A stretch of 64,000 bases of DNA, from the NCBI GenBank assembly GCA_038087015.1, contig JASBNA010000086.1:1-64000 (forward strand), read 5' to 3'. The stretch's first letter is position 1. Each line of letters starts with the position of its first letter. Below are positions 39,063-50,200 of this stretch, in pieces. A model generated the notes under the pieces. The model was not told the origin of the DNA and did not search any database. It was given only the letters and a program-made list of their open reading frames with translations. Made by a program: the position numbers and the translations under genes. This DNA is from Cerrena zonata (lineage: Eukaryota; Basidiomycota; Agaricomycetes; Polyporales; Cerrenaceae).

Positions 39063-40031
39063 AATGTATTTGTCTTTTCTTTTAATTGAGTATTTGGGAT
39101 ACAACAATAATAATGAAATATAAAAAGAAGAAAAAGTTTATGTTTTTTTGCTAATTGGGAGAAATTAGTTGCAATTTATAACTTTTGGGGGGGAGGGACA
39201 ATATCAATGTTGAAAATTTTGAAAATTTTTTTGGTTGATTCTCCCTTCACTATGGCTCTAACATTATTTCAGTATACTCTGAACCAGTGCGCACCGCTAA
39301 TAAATCCCCGTTTTAGGAGCCGCTATATACAGGCTTTATCTTATCCGGAGTCAGTTTTGCAAAATTTGCCAATTGACTCATCAGAATCAACCAACTACTT
39401 CAGTCCACTGTTCACGAGTAGCTGCTCACTCGTGGCTGTTCACCCGTAGACGTTCACCAGTAGACGCTCACTCGTGTAGTCGTGGGAGCATCCCTGTAGG
39501 GTCTCTCCTTGGATCAGGCCAATTATCTGGACTCGACTGATTGGTTTTCGCACGCGTCTTCTCGTTTAGCCCAAACGACGGGAAAACGTGTGTTCACGTG
39601 ACACGTTGTCAGAATTGCGTACTGCACATAATTGCAGCATGTGATAAATGGCGGTCGTGTGCGTGGGCCAGTTGTGTCACGTGGCGGTAGTGGCGGTGAT
39701 CAATACATGTACGGGTGTTTTGGTTGTTGGTGTACGGGTTGTTGGTTTGCCACTATTTTGCAACCATCAACTGTTCACCACGACTCGTTGTTCTGGACGG
39801 TCTTCTCTGAAAGTCGATGCAGAAGGATCATAGTTGATTGTTAATACAACTTGAGCACTTGTCTACGTAAACTAATAGGGTCAAGAATAATCGAAAACAT
39901 TGAACTTGCAAACAATGCTGCTTCATGCAAAGAGCTCCAGCGATACATACTCGTGAGGAAACGAAAATGAACTGTATTATATAAAAGGGTTAATATATAC
40001 TAGAGAATTGATTAAAGAGTCTGAGATAGAC
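39063..40031. promoter_or_regulatory. MET6 upstream region: Gcn4, Cbf1 and Rap1-type sites
   Basis: This 969-base region is upstream of MET6 and downstream of GSF2. It contains TGACTCA at 39374-39380 (Gcn4), TCACGTGA at 39594-39601 and TCACGTGG at 39677-39684 (Cbf1 E-boxes used in sulfur metabolism), and ATGTACGGGTGT at 39707-39718 (Rap1-type). A weaker copy of the last is at 39729-39742. A 14-bp array is at 39409-39478. No real gene is seen. Confidence 0.6.
39409..39478. repeat. 14-bp tandem repeat, five degenerate copies
   Basis: Units start at 39409, 39423, 39437, 39451 and 39465. Examples are TGTTCACGAGTAGC, TGCTCACTCGTGGC and CGTTCACCAGTAGA. The conserved part is YGYTCAC. The array lies about 350-415 bases upstream of MET6. 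Confidence 0.88.
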
Positions 40032-41165
40032 TTAAACACGAGAATCACCACGGCTTTTTCTGTTTTTAACAATTTTTGCAATGGTGTCGTTACTGTGTAA
40101 GATCCCATATCTTCTGAATTGCTTGATTGCCTCGATCAAGTTGCTTTCGTGTTCATTAGTATAATTTTGAAAGAATTCACCCAATTGAGCAAAATATTGA
40201 TAATTCAAGGTGAATTTTTCGTTTTCTTCACTTAACAAATCTTTAATTGTTGATTTATTATCTAAAGGAGTGTTGAAACCTTCACCCAAGCCTAAAAAGA
40301 CTCCCAAGTTTTTCAATTTATCGAAAACACCAGCTTGATGAGCAGGAATCATACCACCGTGTTCTTTAATCTTATAATCACGATAGAAATCCTTGTATTC
40401 ATCGGGACAAGCTCTTCTAGTTCCGGTCCAGCCAATGTCTAACAATTGCTCTTTGGTAACAGCGGCCTGGACGGGTGCTCTATGTAATTTGAAAAGCTGG
40501 ATTGGATTAAAAGCACCGGTGTGGATAAATAAAAAGATAATTGCAAGTTTAACAATATGGAAAACAAAGAAAAAACATTGGGCCATGATGGAACTTTCAT
40601 GGATATCATCAAATAAAGCTTTACTCAAACTTTGCTGACCGAAATAATCAGCAACCGAGCTTAAAATCTTAGTGACTTGGTTGGTTAAACAAATACCGGG
40701 GGTTGGACTAATGAAATCAGGTAAATCAGTGTATAACCAAACCAACAACAAAGTTAAAAAGGAGTAAAAACCAAAATAATTAAACTCCCAAATTGGAATC
40801 AATAATTGGCCCGGCCAGATATGATCACTTACTTTATCGCTATTCCCAACTTTTCTTCTAAATCTTTCTTCGCTGGTTTCATAACTGAACAAAAGACCAC
40901 CATCCTCGGTGAGATACCCAGGAGCAGTGGACACATAGAACCCCAATGGTAACGAGTTATAAAACAAGTTTGGTCTCAAGGCAATTGGCAAGGTTTTAAA
41001 AATCTTGAACAAATCTTTGAAACTATCGCTGGTTTTAACTTGGAAACAGTAATCTTTTTCTAAATCATCATTGAAACGAATGTACGTTTCCACGTATCCG
41101 GTATCTTCGACCTCGATCACGTCGTCAATGATTTTTTCTTCAGCCATCTTTGCAGTAGGAAGCAT
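40032..41165 (-). CDS. GSF2: ER membrane chaperone Gsf2
   Basis: The 377-residue protein resembles Gsf2 over its length: VETYIRFNDDLEKDYCFQV near the start, YVSTAPGYLTEDGGLLFSYE, WPGQLLIPIWEF, then a hydrophobic hairpin LTLLLVWLYTDLPDFISPTPGICLTNQ and a second membrane stretch AQCFFFVFHIVKLAIIFLF. In S. cerevisiae Gsf2 is an ER protein needed for exit of hexose transporters such as Hxt1 and Gal2. The ATG at 41165 is first; a second at 41147 gives MAEEKIIDD and may be the true start. The C-terminal 150 residues are hydrophilic and cytosolic. S. cerevisiae Gsf2 has 403 residues. Confidence 0.9.
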   Translation of the reverse strand: MLPTAKMAEEKIIDDVIEVEDTGYVETYIRFNDDLEKDYCFQVKTSDSFKDLFKIFKTLPIALRPNLFYNSLPLGFYVSTAPGYLTEDGGLLFSYETSEERFRRKVGNSDKVSDHIWPGQLLIPIWEFNYFGFYSFLTLLLVWLYTDLPDFISPTPGICLTNQVTKILSSVADYFGQQSLSKALFDDIHESSIMAQCFFFVFHIVKLAIIFLFIHTGAFNPIQLFKLHRAPVQAAVTKEQLLDIGWTGTRRACPDEYKDFYRDYKIKEHGGMIPAHQAGVFDKLKNLGVFLGLGEGFNTPLDNKSTIKDLLSEENEKFTLNYQYFAQLGEFFQNYTNEHESNLIEAIKQFRRYGILHSNDTIAKIVKNRKSRGDSRV

Positions 41166-42444
41166 AGGGGAAGAAACAACAGCACTAGGGAGAAATCTAT
41201 TTGTTCGACGAGATGGTCTGGTAGTGTCCGGCCGCGCACAGTGGGGGAATGGGGTTTGACGACATTTCTGGGGACCAGTTCCGGGGATGTCTCTTATTTT
41301 CGGGGGCAGTCAGTTCCGGGGGCATCTCCCGGAACTGGCATTTATCCCAATTTCGTTTTTTCGGTGGTTTGACGACATTTTTTCGTTCTCGCTTTAATTG
41401 TTCCGACACAAACCCCGGCCATCCCCGATCGTATTCTACTTGTATGAATAAAAGAATGTTTGCAAGAAAAGGATATTGCAAGAATAGAAAAGGATATTGC
41501 AAGAATAGAATATTGCAAGAAAAGAATAGAAGAATTGCAATGTTTGCAGATGCTCAAGGGCCAAGATGGTGTCAAGATGTAGATGTAGATGACGGCCGCT
41601 ACTTATGGATAAGGACAAGCAAAATGTGTCAAGACCCTAACCAGCATACGATGACACCTTCACCAAGCAACACGAAGCCAGTGGCCCATTGCCGGCAACC
41701 CAAAGCTCATTATAAGAGCAGCACTATGGACCGTGTCTTCTAACAAGGCGTAAATCGAATGGCCCTTGGGTCCATAACATTCTTCTAATTATAGATTGAA
41801 ACCGGATTGTACAACATTGCTTCTTTGGGTGTTTTTGTTTTTCAAATAGGCGGACTTCCCACTGATTTGTTGATGATTTGGAACAAGCCCCGGAAGAAGC
41901 CAGTATCACGAAAAAATCACCTTTCGAGAATGGTGTTTGCGAATGGTGTGCTGATAGACCAGGCCAACGTCTAAACGTTGCCCAGGCCATTAAATCCCTC
42001 GTAACTGGCGTATTCTGGTAGGTGTTCCTAACAAACCTGGGTATTGTTTGGCGTTGTTCCAGTCGTGTAATCCATCTTGACACCTGTGCAGGAGGATTTA
42101 TTAATGCATTGGAGTTTATTGTAGTTTTGCAAGGTTATAGTGCGTTGTTTTGTAAGGTTATAGTGCATTTTTTTGTAATGCTACTTTGATTTATAACCTT
42201 TTGACCCCCGGCCCGCCTAATTATTTCTTTTTCAAGTCGTAGTATATACCCATTGCCCCCTTTACTATTTATGTTTATACCGGATTCGCTAGATTAACTA
42301 TTATTCTCCCTGGATAATTTATATATTTGGATTTGCAAAATTTTCACTTTTTGATTCTCTCTCTTTTTTTTTTTTTTTCACTTACTTCTGTAGTTCCTTC
42401 GTTTGTATTCATCCACTGACTCTCGTTTATTAGGTGTTTGAAGT
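41166..42444. promoter_or_regulatory. Divergent GSF2 / GAS1 intergenic region with repeats
   Basis: This 1279-base gap has several short open frames with no recognisable protein and no coding bias. It holds the 15-bp direct repeat GGTTTGACGACATTT (41253-41267 and 41366-41380), CAGTTCCGGG in direct copies plus a 10-bp-arm palindrome (41311-41337), an irregular GCAAGAA-type array at about 41460-41540, and a 23-bp tandem repeat at 42125-42181. T tracts lie just upstream of GAS1. Confidence 0.55.
42125..42181. repeat. 23-bp tandem repeat, about 2.5 copies
   Basis: Units at 42125-42147 and 42148-42170 share AAGGTTATAGTGC, and a partial third copy follows to 42181. It lies about 265-320 bases upstream of the GAS1-family start. 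Confidence 0.8.
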
Positions 42445-44106
42445 ATGTTGTTCAAGAACTTATTTGGTGCTGCCTTAATGGCCAGCTCTTATTTCATGTC
42501 TGCAGTTAAGGCTGATGATTTACCAGAAATTGAAATTGTCGGTAATAAATTCTTCTATAAAGAAAACGGTTCTCAATTCTATATTAAGGGGGTTGCTTAC
42601 CAACAAAATACTGAAAATACTACCGGATCTTCTTTCAACGATCCTTTGGCTGATGTTGCTGCTTGTAAAAGAGATGTTCCTTATTTACAAGAATTAGAAA
42701 CTAATGTTATTCGTGTTTATGCTTTGAATGTCTCTTTGGATCATACTGAATGTATGAGTTTATTACAAGATGCCGGGATCTACGTGATTGCTGATTTATC
42801 CGAACCAAATGACTCAATTGATAGATCTTCTCCAAAATGGAATGTCGATTTATATAATAGATACACCGGGGTGGTTGATTTATTCCAAAACTATACTAAT
42901 GTCTTGGGGTTCTTTGCCGGTAATGAAGTTACTAATGACGATACTAACACTGATGCTTCTGCTTTTGTTAAAGCTGCAGTTAGAGATACTAAAGCTTATA
43001 TCAAGGCCCAAGGTTACAGAACTATCCCAGTTGGTTACTCTGCCAATGATGATTCCAAAATCCGTGTGGCCTTGGCTGATTATTTCGCTTGTGGTGACGA
43101 TGATGAACGTGCTGACTTCTTTGGTATTAACATGTACGAATGGTGTGGTTCTTCTTCTTTTAAAAAATCGGGTTACGAAACCGCTACCGAACAGTATGAA
43201 AACTTGGGTATCCCAATCTTCTTCTCTGAATACGGTTGTAATGAAGTCACTCCAAGAAAATTCCAAGAAGTTGGTACCCTTTACGGTGATGACATGACTG
43301 GTGTTTGGTCCGGTGGTATCGTTTATATGTATTTCCAAGAAGAAAATAACTACGGGTTGGTTTCAATTAAAGATGATAAAGTCTCCACTTTGGACGATTT
43401 CAACAACTTGAAATCTCAATTGCAAAAAATCTCTCCTTCTTCCGCTCAAGCCTCTGCTGAATCGGCCTCTTCCATCTCCGGTACCTCTTGTCCAACCCAT
43501 ACTTCTGTCTGGAGTGCTTCCACTGATTTACCTCCAACCCCAGATGATGAAGTTTGTGACTGTATGTTGGACTCCTTGGCTTGTGTTGTTGCCGATGATG
43601 TCGACTCCGATGACTACTCTGATCTTTTCAGTTATGTCTGTGCTAAAATTGACTGTGGTGGTATTAACGCTAATGGTACTACCGGTAAATACGGTGCTTA
43701 CTCTCCTTGTAGCAGCAAACAACAATTAAGTTACATTCTTAACTTATACTACTTGGATCAAGATTCTTCTAAATCCGCTTGTTCTTTCAAAGGTAGTGCT
43801 AGCTTGAAATCTGCTTCCACCGCTTCCTCTTGTTCTGCTTACTTAAAGAGTGCTGGTTCTTCTGGTTTAGGTACTGTGTCTGGTTCCATCCACACCACTA
43901 AACATACCGATATCACTAAATCCTCTAGTGCTACCGGTTCTTCTGGCTCCGGCTCTGGCTCTGGCTCTGGCTCTGGTTCCGGTTCTTCTGGTTCCAGCTC
44001 TAGCTCCAGATCTGGTGCTTCCAACTCCGTTGCCGTTGACTTTATCTCTAAATCATTAATGATTGGTGCTGGTGTCATCTTTGGTGCCGGTTTAATCGTT
44101 GCTTAA
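42445..44106 (+). CDS. GAS1: GAS1/PHR-family beta-1,3-glucanosyltransferase, GPI anchored
   Basis: The 553-residue protein has a signal peptide (about 1-23) and a GH72 domain with catalytic Glu161 in [11 protein letters not shown] and Glu262 in FFSEYGCNE, the same positions as in S. cerevisiae Gas1. A Cys-rich CBM43/X8 domain follows ([16 protein letters not shown] to SACSFKG). Then come a Ser-rich region with a Ser-Gly repeat at about 501-516 and a hydrophobic C-terminus typical of a GPI signal. It elongates and branches cell wall beta-1,3-glucan. Candida relatives PHR1 and PHR2 are pH regulated; which one this is cannot be decided here. Strong codon bias and no CTG codons suggest high expression. 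Confidence 0.95.
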   Translation: MLFKNLFGAALMASSYFMSAVKADDLPEIEIVGNKFFYKENGSQFYIKGVAYQQNTENTTGSSFNDPLADVAACKRDVPYLQELETNVIRVYALNVSLDHTECMSLLQDAGIYVIADLSEPNDSIDRSSPKWNVDLYNRYTGVVDLFQNYTNVLGFFAGNEVTNDDTNTDASAFVKAAVRDTKAYIKAQGYRTIPVGYSANDDSKIRVALADYFACGDDDERADFFGINMYEWCGSSSFKKSGYETATEQYENLGIPIFFSEYGCNEVTPRKFQEVGTLYGDDMTGVWSGGIVYMYFQEENNYGLVSIKDDKVSTLDDFNNLKSQLQKISPSSAQASAESASSISGTSCPTHTSVWSASTDLPPTPDDEVCDCMLDSLACVVADDVDSDDYSDLFSYVCAKIDCGGINANGTTGKYGAYSPCSSKQQLSYILNLYYLDQDSSKSACSFKGSASLKSASTASSCSAYLKSAGSSGLGTVSGSIHTTKHTDITKSSSATGSSGSGSGSGSGSGSGSSGSSSSSRSGASNSVAVDFISKSLMIGAGVIFGAGLIVA

Positions 44107-44465
44107 ATTATCTAAAAGATTTTCCTTTCTACTTTTTGTTCCTCTACATATTTACTCTTTCTTTTCGCTTCTTCTTACCTCAACGTTATCGTTTGAGAGT
44201 TTTATGGGCTTTATTTATGTATTTTATATTGATGAATATTCATTTTTAAAATACTTACCCCATTAATTAAGGTTACATCTTTTTTTTTTTTTTTCCACCC
44301 TTTTTCTCTGGCTCTTCTAACTAGCGCACAATATTGTCTATATGAATCAATGTGTCGCTAATGGATCGCCAGATGGAGTTTATTTAGATCAAATATACTT
44401 TTTTTTCATAACTTTATTACATCTCGTACTACGTCTAATTCGTGTATTCATTAATCTATATATTA
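44107..44465. other. 3' intergenic region between convergent GAS1 and BFA1
   Basis: These 359 bases separate two convergent genes. T-rich tracts (about 44279-44294) and a TATTTATGTATTTTATA-like stretch suit 3' end formation. No gene is seen. Confidence 0.45.
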
Positions 44466-46716
44466 TTAGTCTTCATCACCATCAATAACCATCTTACGAA
44501 TTTCCCAGAAATACTCGGGTGAGAAATTAGATCTGCTATTCAAATTATAAGTTGCATTATTATGAAACCAATACTTGGTCTTTTTAATAATCTTTTGCTC
44601 TTCCTTCAAAAATCTTTCGATTGTCTTGTCAGAAATATTAAATAATTCAGTCTCGGTATCATTAGACACTTCGTCAGAATCATTTTCAACAGTCATCAAT
44701 TTCACTTCTAGGAATCTCAGAACTAGCTAACGAGCTAGTAGAGTTGGCTCTTTGGTTTGAATGACTAAAGCCTCTCTTGGTAGAGCCGGATCGTTTGAAA
44801 CTTATACTTCTATTTAGTTCTGGCTCTTGATTCGAATTCAAATTCAGAATATCATTGAAAACATCATCTCCGTCATCTGCATCAAGATTGATCCACCTAA
44901 GATTTTCGGAATCAAATACCATATTTCCGTGTATCTTGTGGGTCTTCTGATCAAAATCTTGAGCGTTAATTAATCTATTGGATTGACTTTTATTTAAACT
45001 ATTGGTTGACGGTGCTATATTTTCAAATCTCAATAAATCAATGTCATTACCTTCCCACCTTGCATCCGTGGGATTGAACTTCATTTTGGAATTTTGAATC
45101 GTCGATTGAGGTAAGGCTTCGTTATTAGAATACCTAACAAGCCCTATTCTCTTTTTATTTCTAGAATTATTCTTTTGTGAAGAATTTAATTTCAGTCTGG
45201 GACTAGTTGGACTTTCATTTCTTTGAGAATTTCTATTTTGTTGATTTTGTTTGCCATTTAATCGCTTTTGCTTTTCTGATATCTCCATATATTTATTTAA
45301 TAATTGTTGTTTTTGTAATTCAATGTCTTGATTCATTCGGGCATCTTTTTCGTTGGAATTGTTATTTTTGTTATAGAATGACGGTATTCTGTCCAATTTT
45401 CGTATAATTTTATTGTTGTTATTGAATACCGGATGTTCATTCTCTAATCCACGCACCAAATCAACAGTAGATCTATATTTCTTCATTGAATTGGAATGTC
45501 GTTGAAGATTGGAAATTAGGCATTGACATCTTGGTTATAAGGGGATGATCTGTATTATCACTTTTCTTGTTTGACTTGAATTGTTTTAATTTCTCCACTT
45601 TTATTGGCGATTCTAGATCAAAATCATCTTCAAATTCGTTAAATTCTTCATTAGCATCATATCTCAATGTCTTTTCATTCTCATTTTCATCATCTCTACG
45701 ATTTGCAAAATCTCTTGATCTCAAAGTTTTTGCTTCGTTATGTTCATGAAGTTTTTTGTATTTCTTCTGTAATTCTCGTTCTTCGATTTCTGCATCATTT
45801 TGTAATTTTTTTTGCATCATGGAAAGGTGTTGATTGGCTTTGAATACCATAGATTTGTCTTGAGTTTCATTTCCATTGCCACTATATATACCGGTTTCTC
45901 CTTCTCCAAAAATATTGTCAATATCTTCAAAATCATTTTCGTTAAACTGAGAAGTGATATCAGTATCACAAGTATCTTCACTATACTCACTTAAGATTTT
46001 CTTCTTTTTGGCGAAGAGGTTGAAAGAGTAGTTGGTGAAGGTGATAAACGCACTTCACGCAGCAGTATCATGGGTTGACGAAACTTCAATTTATTTGAAA
46101 CTCTTTCATCATTTGGTTTAAATCCCATATCATTCAAGTCCAAGAACTCATCATCAAAAGAGTCAACGTGTTCTGGTGACTCAACATATTTCAATAGATC
46201 TTGGTTGGGAGATAAAGAAGCCCGTGATTTCGCTGATTGGAGTTTTAAAGTTTCAACATTATTTTGATTTTGAGATTTGAATGGATCTTCTTCAGCTCCT
46301 CGGCCATTTCTTTTTGGTGAGAGTTTGAGAGTTTGAAATTCATTATCTAGAAAAAATGCATCTCCAAGATTTTCGTTGGATAGTATATCTTCAACTTCGG
46401 CAGAATCACTGAGACTGTCATCTCTTGGAAGCTCATGATTGTTGGATTGAGGAGTGCTGAATATTCCGTCTTCTTCTTGATCTTGAAAACGAGATAGAAA
46501 GTCTTGTTTGCTTGGTAACCGGGATGTCGGTAATGATGATGATGATGATGATTTATGACTCTCGTTGGAGTTGGTTACACTTCTCTTTCCCACGGTACGA
46601 GGCGGTGGTGTCATTATCATGGCCGAAGGTTTGACAGAACTTGTTGATCTTTGAGTATTAAGTTTATGCCCCTGCTGGGAAGGAGAATGTCTTCTAGCTT
46701 TATTCGAATAATGCAT
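44466..46716 (-). CDS. BFA1: Bfa1/Byr4-like spindle checkpoint GAP subunit, three frame changes
   Basis: Four overlapping frames (to 45991, 45473, 44686 and 44466) combine into one product of about 749 residues from the ATG at 46716. The changes needed are one missing base in the T5 run at 46005-46009, one extra base near 45478-45490 and one extra near 44689-44705. The text MKFNPTDARWEGNDIDLLRFE followed by GNMVFDSENLRWINL is the Byr4/Bfa1 signature pair. The rest is Ser/Asn-rich and disordered, with a charged coiled stretch (ERELQKKYKKLHEHNEAKTLRSR). Bfa1 with Bub2 forms the GAP for Tem1 at the spindle pole and holds back mitotic exit. Frame breaks at three places in one gene suggest local sequence errors. 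Confidence 0.8.
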
Positions 46717-47224
46717 TTTTTTTTTCAACTTCAATAGACCTTCTCAAACATAAATAAATATTTATATATATAAACTGGCTTCAAAATCTTTCCTTGGGAA
46801 CCAAATATCTCCGTGGAATACTTTGGGAACGAGCTAATTCTGTACGTAATTTTTTGGATTCAATTAACCTTCGAATTTGTGCTTCCTTACTTTCCCCTTC
46901 CTTTGTATCACACGTAAATAATTATTAGTAGGTAAAAGATACCTTTGCAAATCCTTTATTGTGGATTCTGGCTAAAAAATAATAAACCCTGTTGATAATT
47001 CAAAAGTTCAATGGTTGATAAGTCAAAGAGGAGGAAGCATTCTAATAGAAAAATACAAAAACTAGATCAAAAGCATTCAATGTCAAAAATGTAAACAATT
47101 CAAACAATAAAAAATATACTTTTTTAGGACTAAAATGTAAATATCAGTCCTGCATCTTATATGGTAATGGTGTATGGGTTTTTATGTGCGAATTTTTTTT
47201 TTTTGCAACCCAAACCTTGTGACT
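46717..47224. other. Intergenic region 5' of BFA1 and 3' of FKS
   Basis: These 508 bases lie between two reverse-strand genes. They are AT-rich with A and T runs. No RNA gene, ORF of note or repeat was seen. Confidence 0.4.
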
Positions 47225-50200
47225 TTATGCTATCGTGCTCAAGGGGATGTACTCTGGCTTAGCCCTTACAACATCTATTGGTGCTTCAGCACCGGTATCG
47301 TTATTTTTCTGGATCAGTGGTTGAACGAGTTCTTGGAATTGTGTGGGAACCATCAGTCTGACGTCGACAGTTATAAAATCTTTGAGTAGGATAGGAATCA
47401 AGATTGACGAGGTAAGAAAGGCTTGTACCAATAGGAAAAAAAGGCAATATCGAAGCAATCTCCATTTTCTTTGAGTTTTTTGTTTGGCAGAGAGGATTTG
47501 GCCCCGAAATTGTTTCGAAGGCTTGAGCCAGAAGATCATCGTTGAATGCACTTTATCAATAAATGGAATGAATATAAAAGGAACCATGGCCATAAATAAA
47601 AGATGACCTAAGATAAAATCATAAGAGAAAAGACTCATTTCACAAACCTTCACCACCAATTCTCTAAAAGGTTGCGTTATCGCCAACCATCCTAGTTTCT
47701 TAGACAACCATTTGCCCGACCACCAGGCTCTATTCGAAAAATCATCTTTTAGTTCTTTTGAAAGACAAACTAGTAAAACAAATTGTAAAATGGTTTGTTG
47801 AAGGCTTAGTATTAGTATTAATCCACATAGACTCCTAGCTAAACTAAAGCTATGAGTGAAGAGAAGAAGTTCTAACGATATTAAATGCATGAATACGGAA
47901 AAGAAGTGAGCAAATCCAGCAATTGCCGAAGGTGCACTTTTAAACATACACGATAAGATAGGACCAACAACCACTGATAAAGGATAGAGAAGTAGTAAGA
48001 GGCCAAGGTTAGCAAAAATAGGAAGGAAGGATATAATTAAAATCCTAAAAGCTGGATTGACACCTTGCTGATTTTTTACACCAGTTTGAGAATTAATGAA
48101 CATATAGGGAAGGAAATAGAAAGAAGTTGCAATTAATGGCATAATTACTTGACCAAAGAAGCTGCTAAGTTTAGAAAGAGGTCTAGTAATATCTAAGATC
48201 ATCTTACCCCCCTCACTTGCTGGAATTTTTCTTTTATAACCGGTATATTTAGATCTCTGTATTTTCATAAAACCCACCCAGGAGCTCCTATGCCATTTGC
48301 TATTACCTCGCAAAAGCCAACGTATGAAGTTTCGATAATCCATGAAAAAAGCCGTGAACGAAAATTGATGCGGGTTGAAGATAAATGGAGCCAAACACAT
48401 TGATATTGTGGTAATCCAAAACCATACAAGGGCTGGTTGCCACATAGTTAAGGTTGCAAAACATATTATGAGGAGCATCTTCGCACCAGGGTAAATTGAC
48501 TGTGAAGCGTAACGCGAGTATAAATCCGTGAAGGATATTCTTGAGGTTGCAAAACCCCGACCTGTTGCGACATATTTTGCACCCCCAAAAGTTATGTTAT
48601 CAATCAAAGACTTGGCATATATTTGACAAACAAATACTTCGAATAATGGTGACATTGAAAGAAAATGATAAAACATTCTAAGAAATGCTTTTGTGAACCC
48701 CTTTTCGATCAATTCTTCTATAACCAAGGGACTAAAAGAAATGAAAAAACAAATGAAAACCGAAAGTACAAATCTTGTTACCCAGTTCAACACGGGAACG
48801 ATATTATAGCATCCAATGGGCTGATGCAAGTCAGTGAAAGGAACATCGGGATTATAATCACACTTTATAATCTCGTGGTTCAATGATCCTAAACTCACCA
48901 AAACAAGCATGAATAATTGAACAGATAATATGATGAATAAATTATTGATATGAAAACCAGCATGTGCATAATAAAAGGATAAAAATCTATCAATAGGAAG
49001 ATTACATCCCAAATAGTAATGTTCTCTAGACAATAATTGCTCACCCATACCAGCTCCGACTTTTGTAGTGAAGTTTAAAATAGTACCAAACCCTAGATCT
49101 CGACCTTTCCCACATTGATAAAAATCACAATGTTTGATTCTACCCCCACGACTGATAGCATTCATTCCAGCATAAATATCTTCATTTAAATGTAACCCTT
49201 TTTGGGCTTTAGATACACCACCTCTTGTTGTCATGAAAATACCATTTATAAAATCAGGATGGCCATAATGAAGCTTTCCTCCAATCTCGGCTAAAGTACG
49301 AGCAAATAAAGTACCAAACGTTTGTTCCTTACCAGCTGCAATATCTCCCAAAATACCGATATTCTCTGAAAAAATATATTCTCTTGCTCCGATGAAAGCA
49401 ACAGGACTGGTCGCTTTGGTTTCAAGAATACCGGGGATATAATCGTTTACTGGATTTAATTCTATTTCTTCAAATTCACATAAAACCGATTTGATTTTTA
49501 AACACTCTTCAATATAGTTATCCTGATTTGCATCGATAACTTGTAGGTATTCCCCTCTAGTAAATATTATAGAATGGTTTTGATTGTCGGACTTTCCATC
49601 TCCCAAAATAGGATTTCCAGGTAATCGGATCCTATACTTTTTGACGAATTGTTCATCACAATTTTCACGCAACACAGAGAAATAGCTTATCTCGTCAGAA
49701 ATTTCATCCTTTTCTTCTTCCAAGGAAACTATTTTAATATCTGGGTAAATGCTAAATAATTTCAATGCATCATCTCTCTCTTGATCTGACATTTTTTGAA
49801 AACGTTGCATGGCAATAACTAATCTGAACTTTCTATTTACAAAATTATCTAAATCTTCTTCAACTACCTCTGGTGTATAAGGATACTTTGAACCAACATC
49901 GTTATCCTCTAGTTCGTACAAAAGCCGGAGTACTTTATCATAGTTCATGAATCCAGAAACCGTACGATATAAAGTTTGATATCTTAATGAAGCCCAAATT
50001 CTTGTTCTCATGGTATACTCCGGTTGTGCATCTTTAAATCCAACACAATAGTAGGGTAAGTCATCAATTTGGCTTTTAACTAGTTTAGCAGTATCGGTAA
50101 TTCCCGATTCAGTAGCCGATCTATGGACTATCATATCACTTTGATTGGAGTATTCTGGCCCTTGAGAAGATGAAATAAGAGTAAGTACTTTTGTATCTTT

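Noticed and set aside
41249..42083. Several open frames on both strands between GSF2 and GAS1
   Set aside because: They arise from repeats and overlap each other; none resembles a known protein or shows coding bias.
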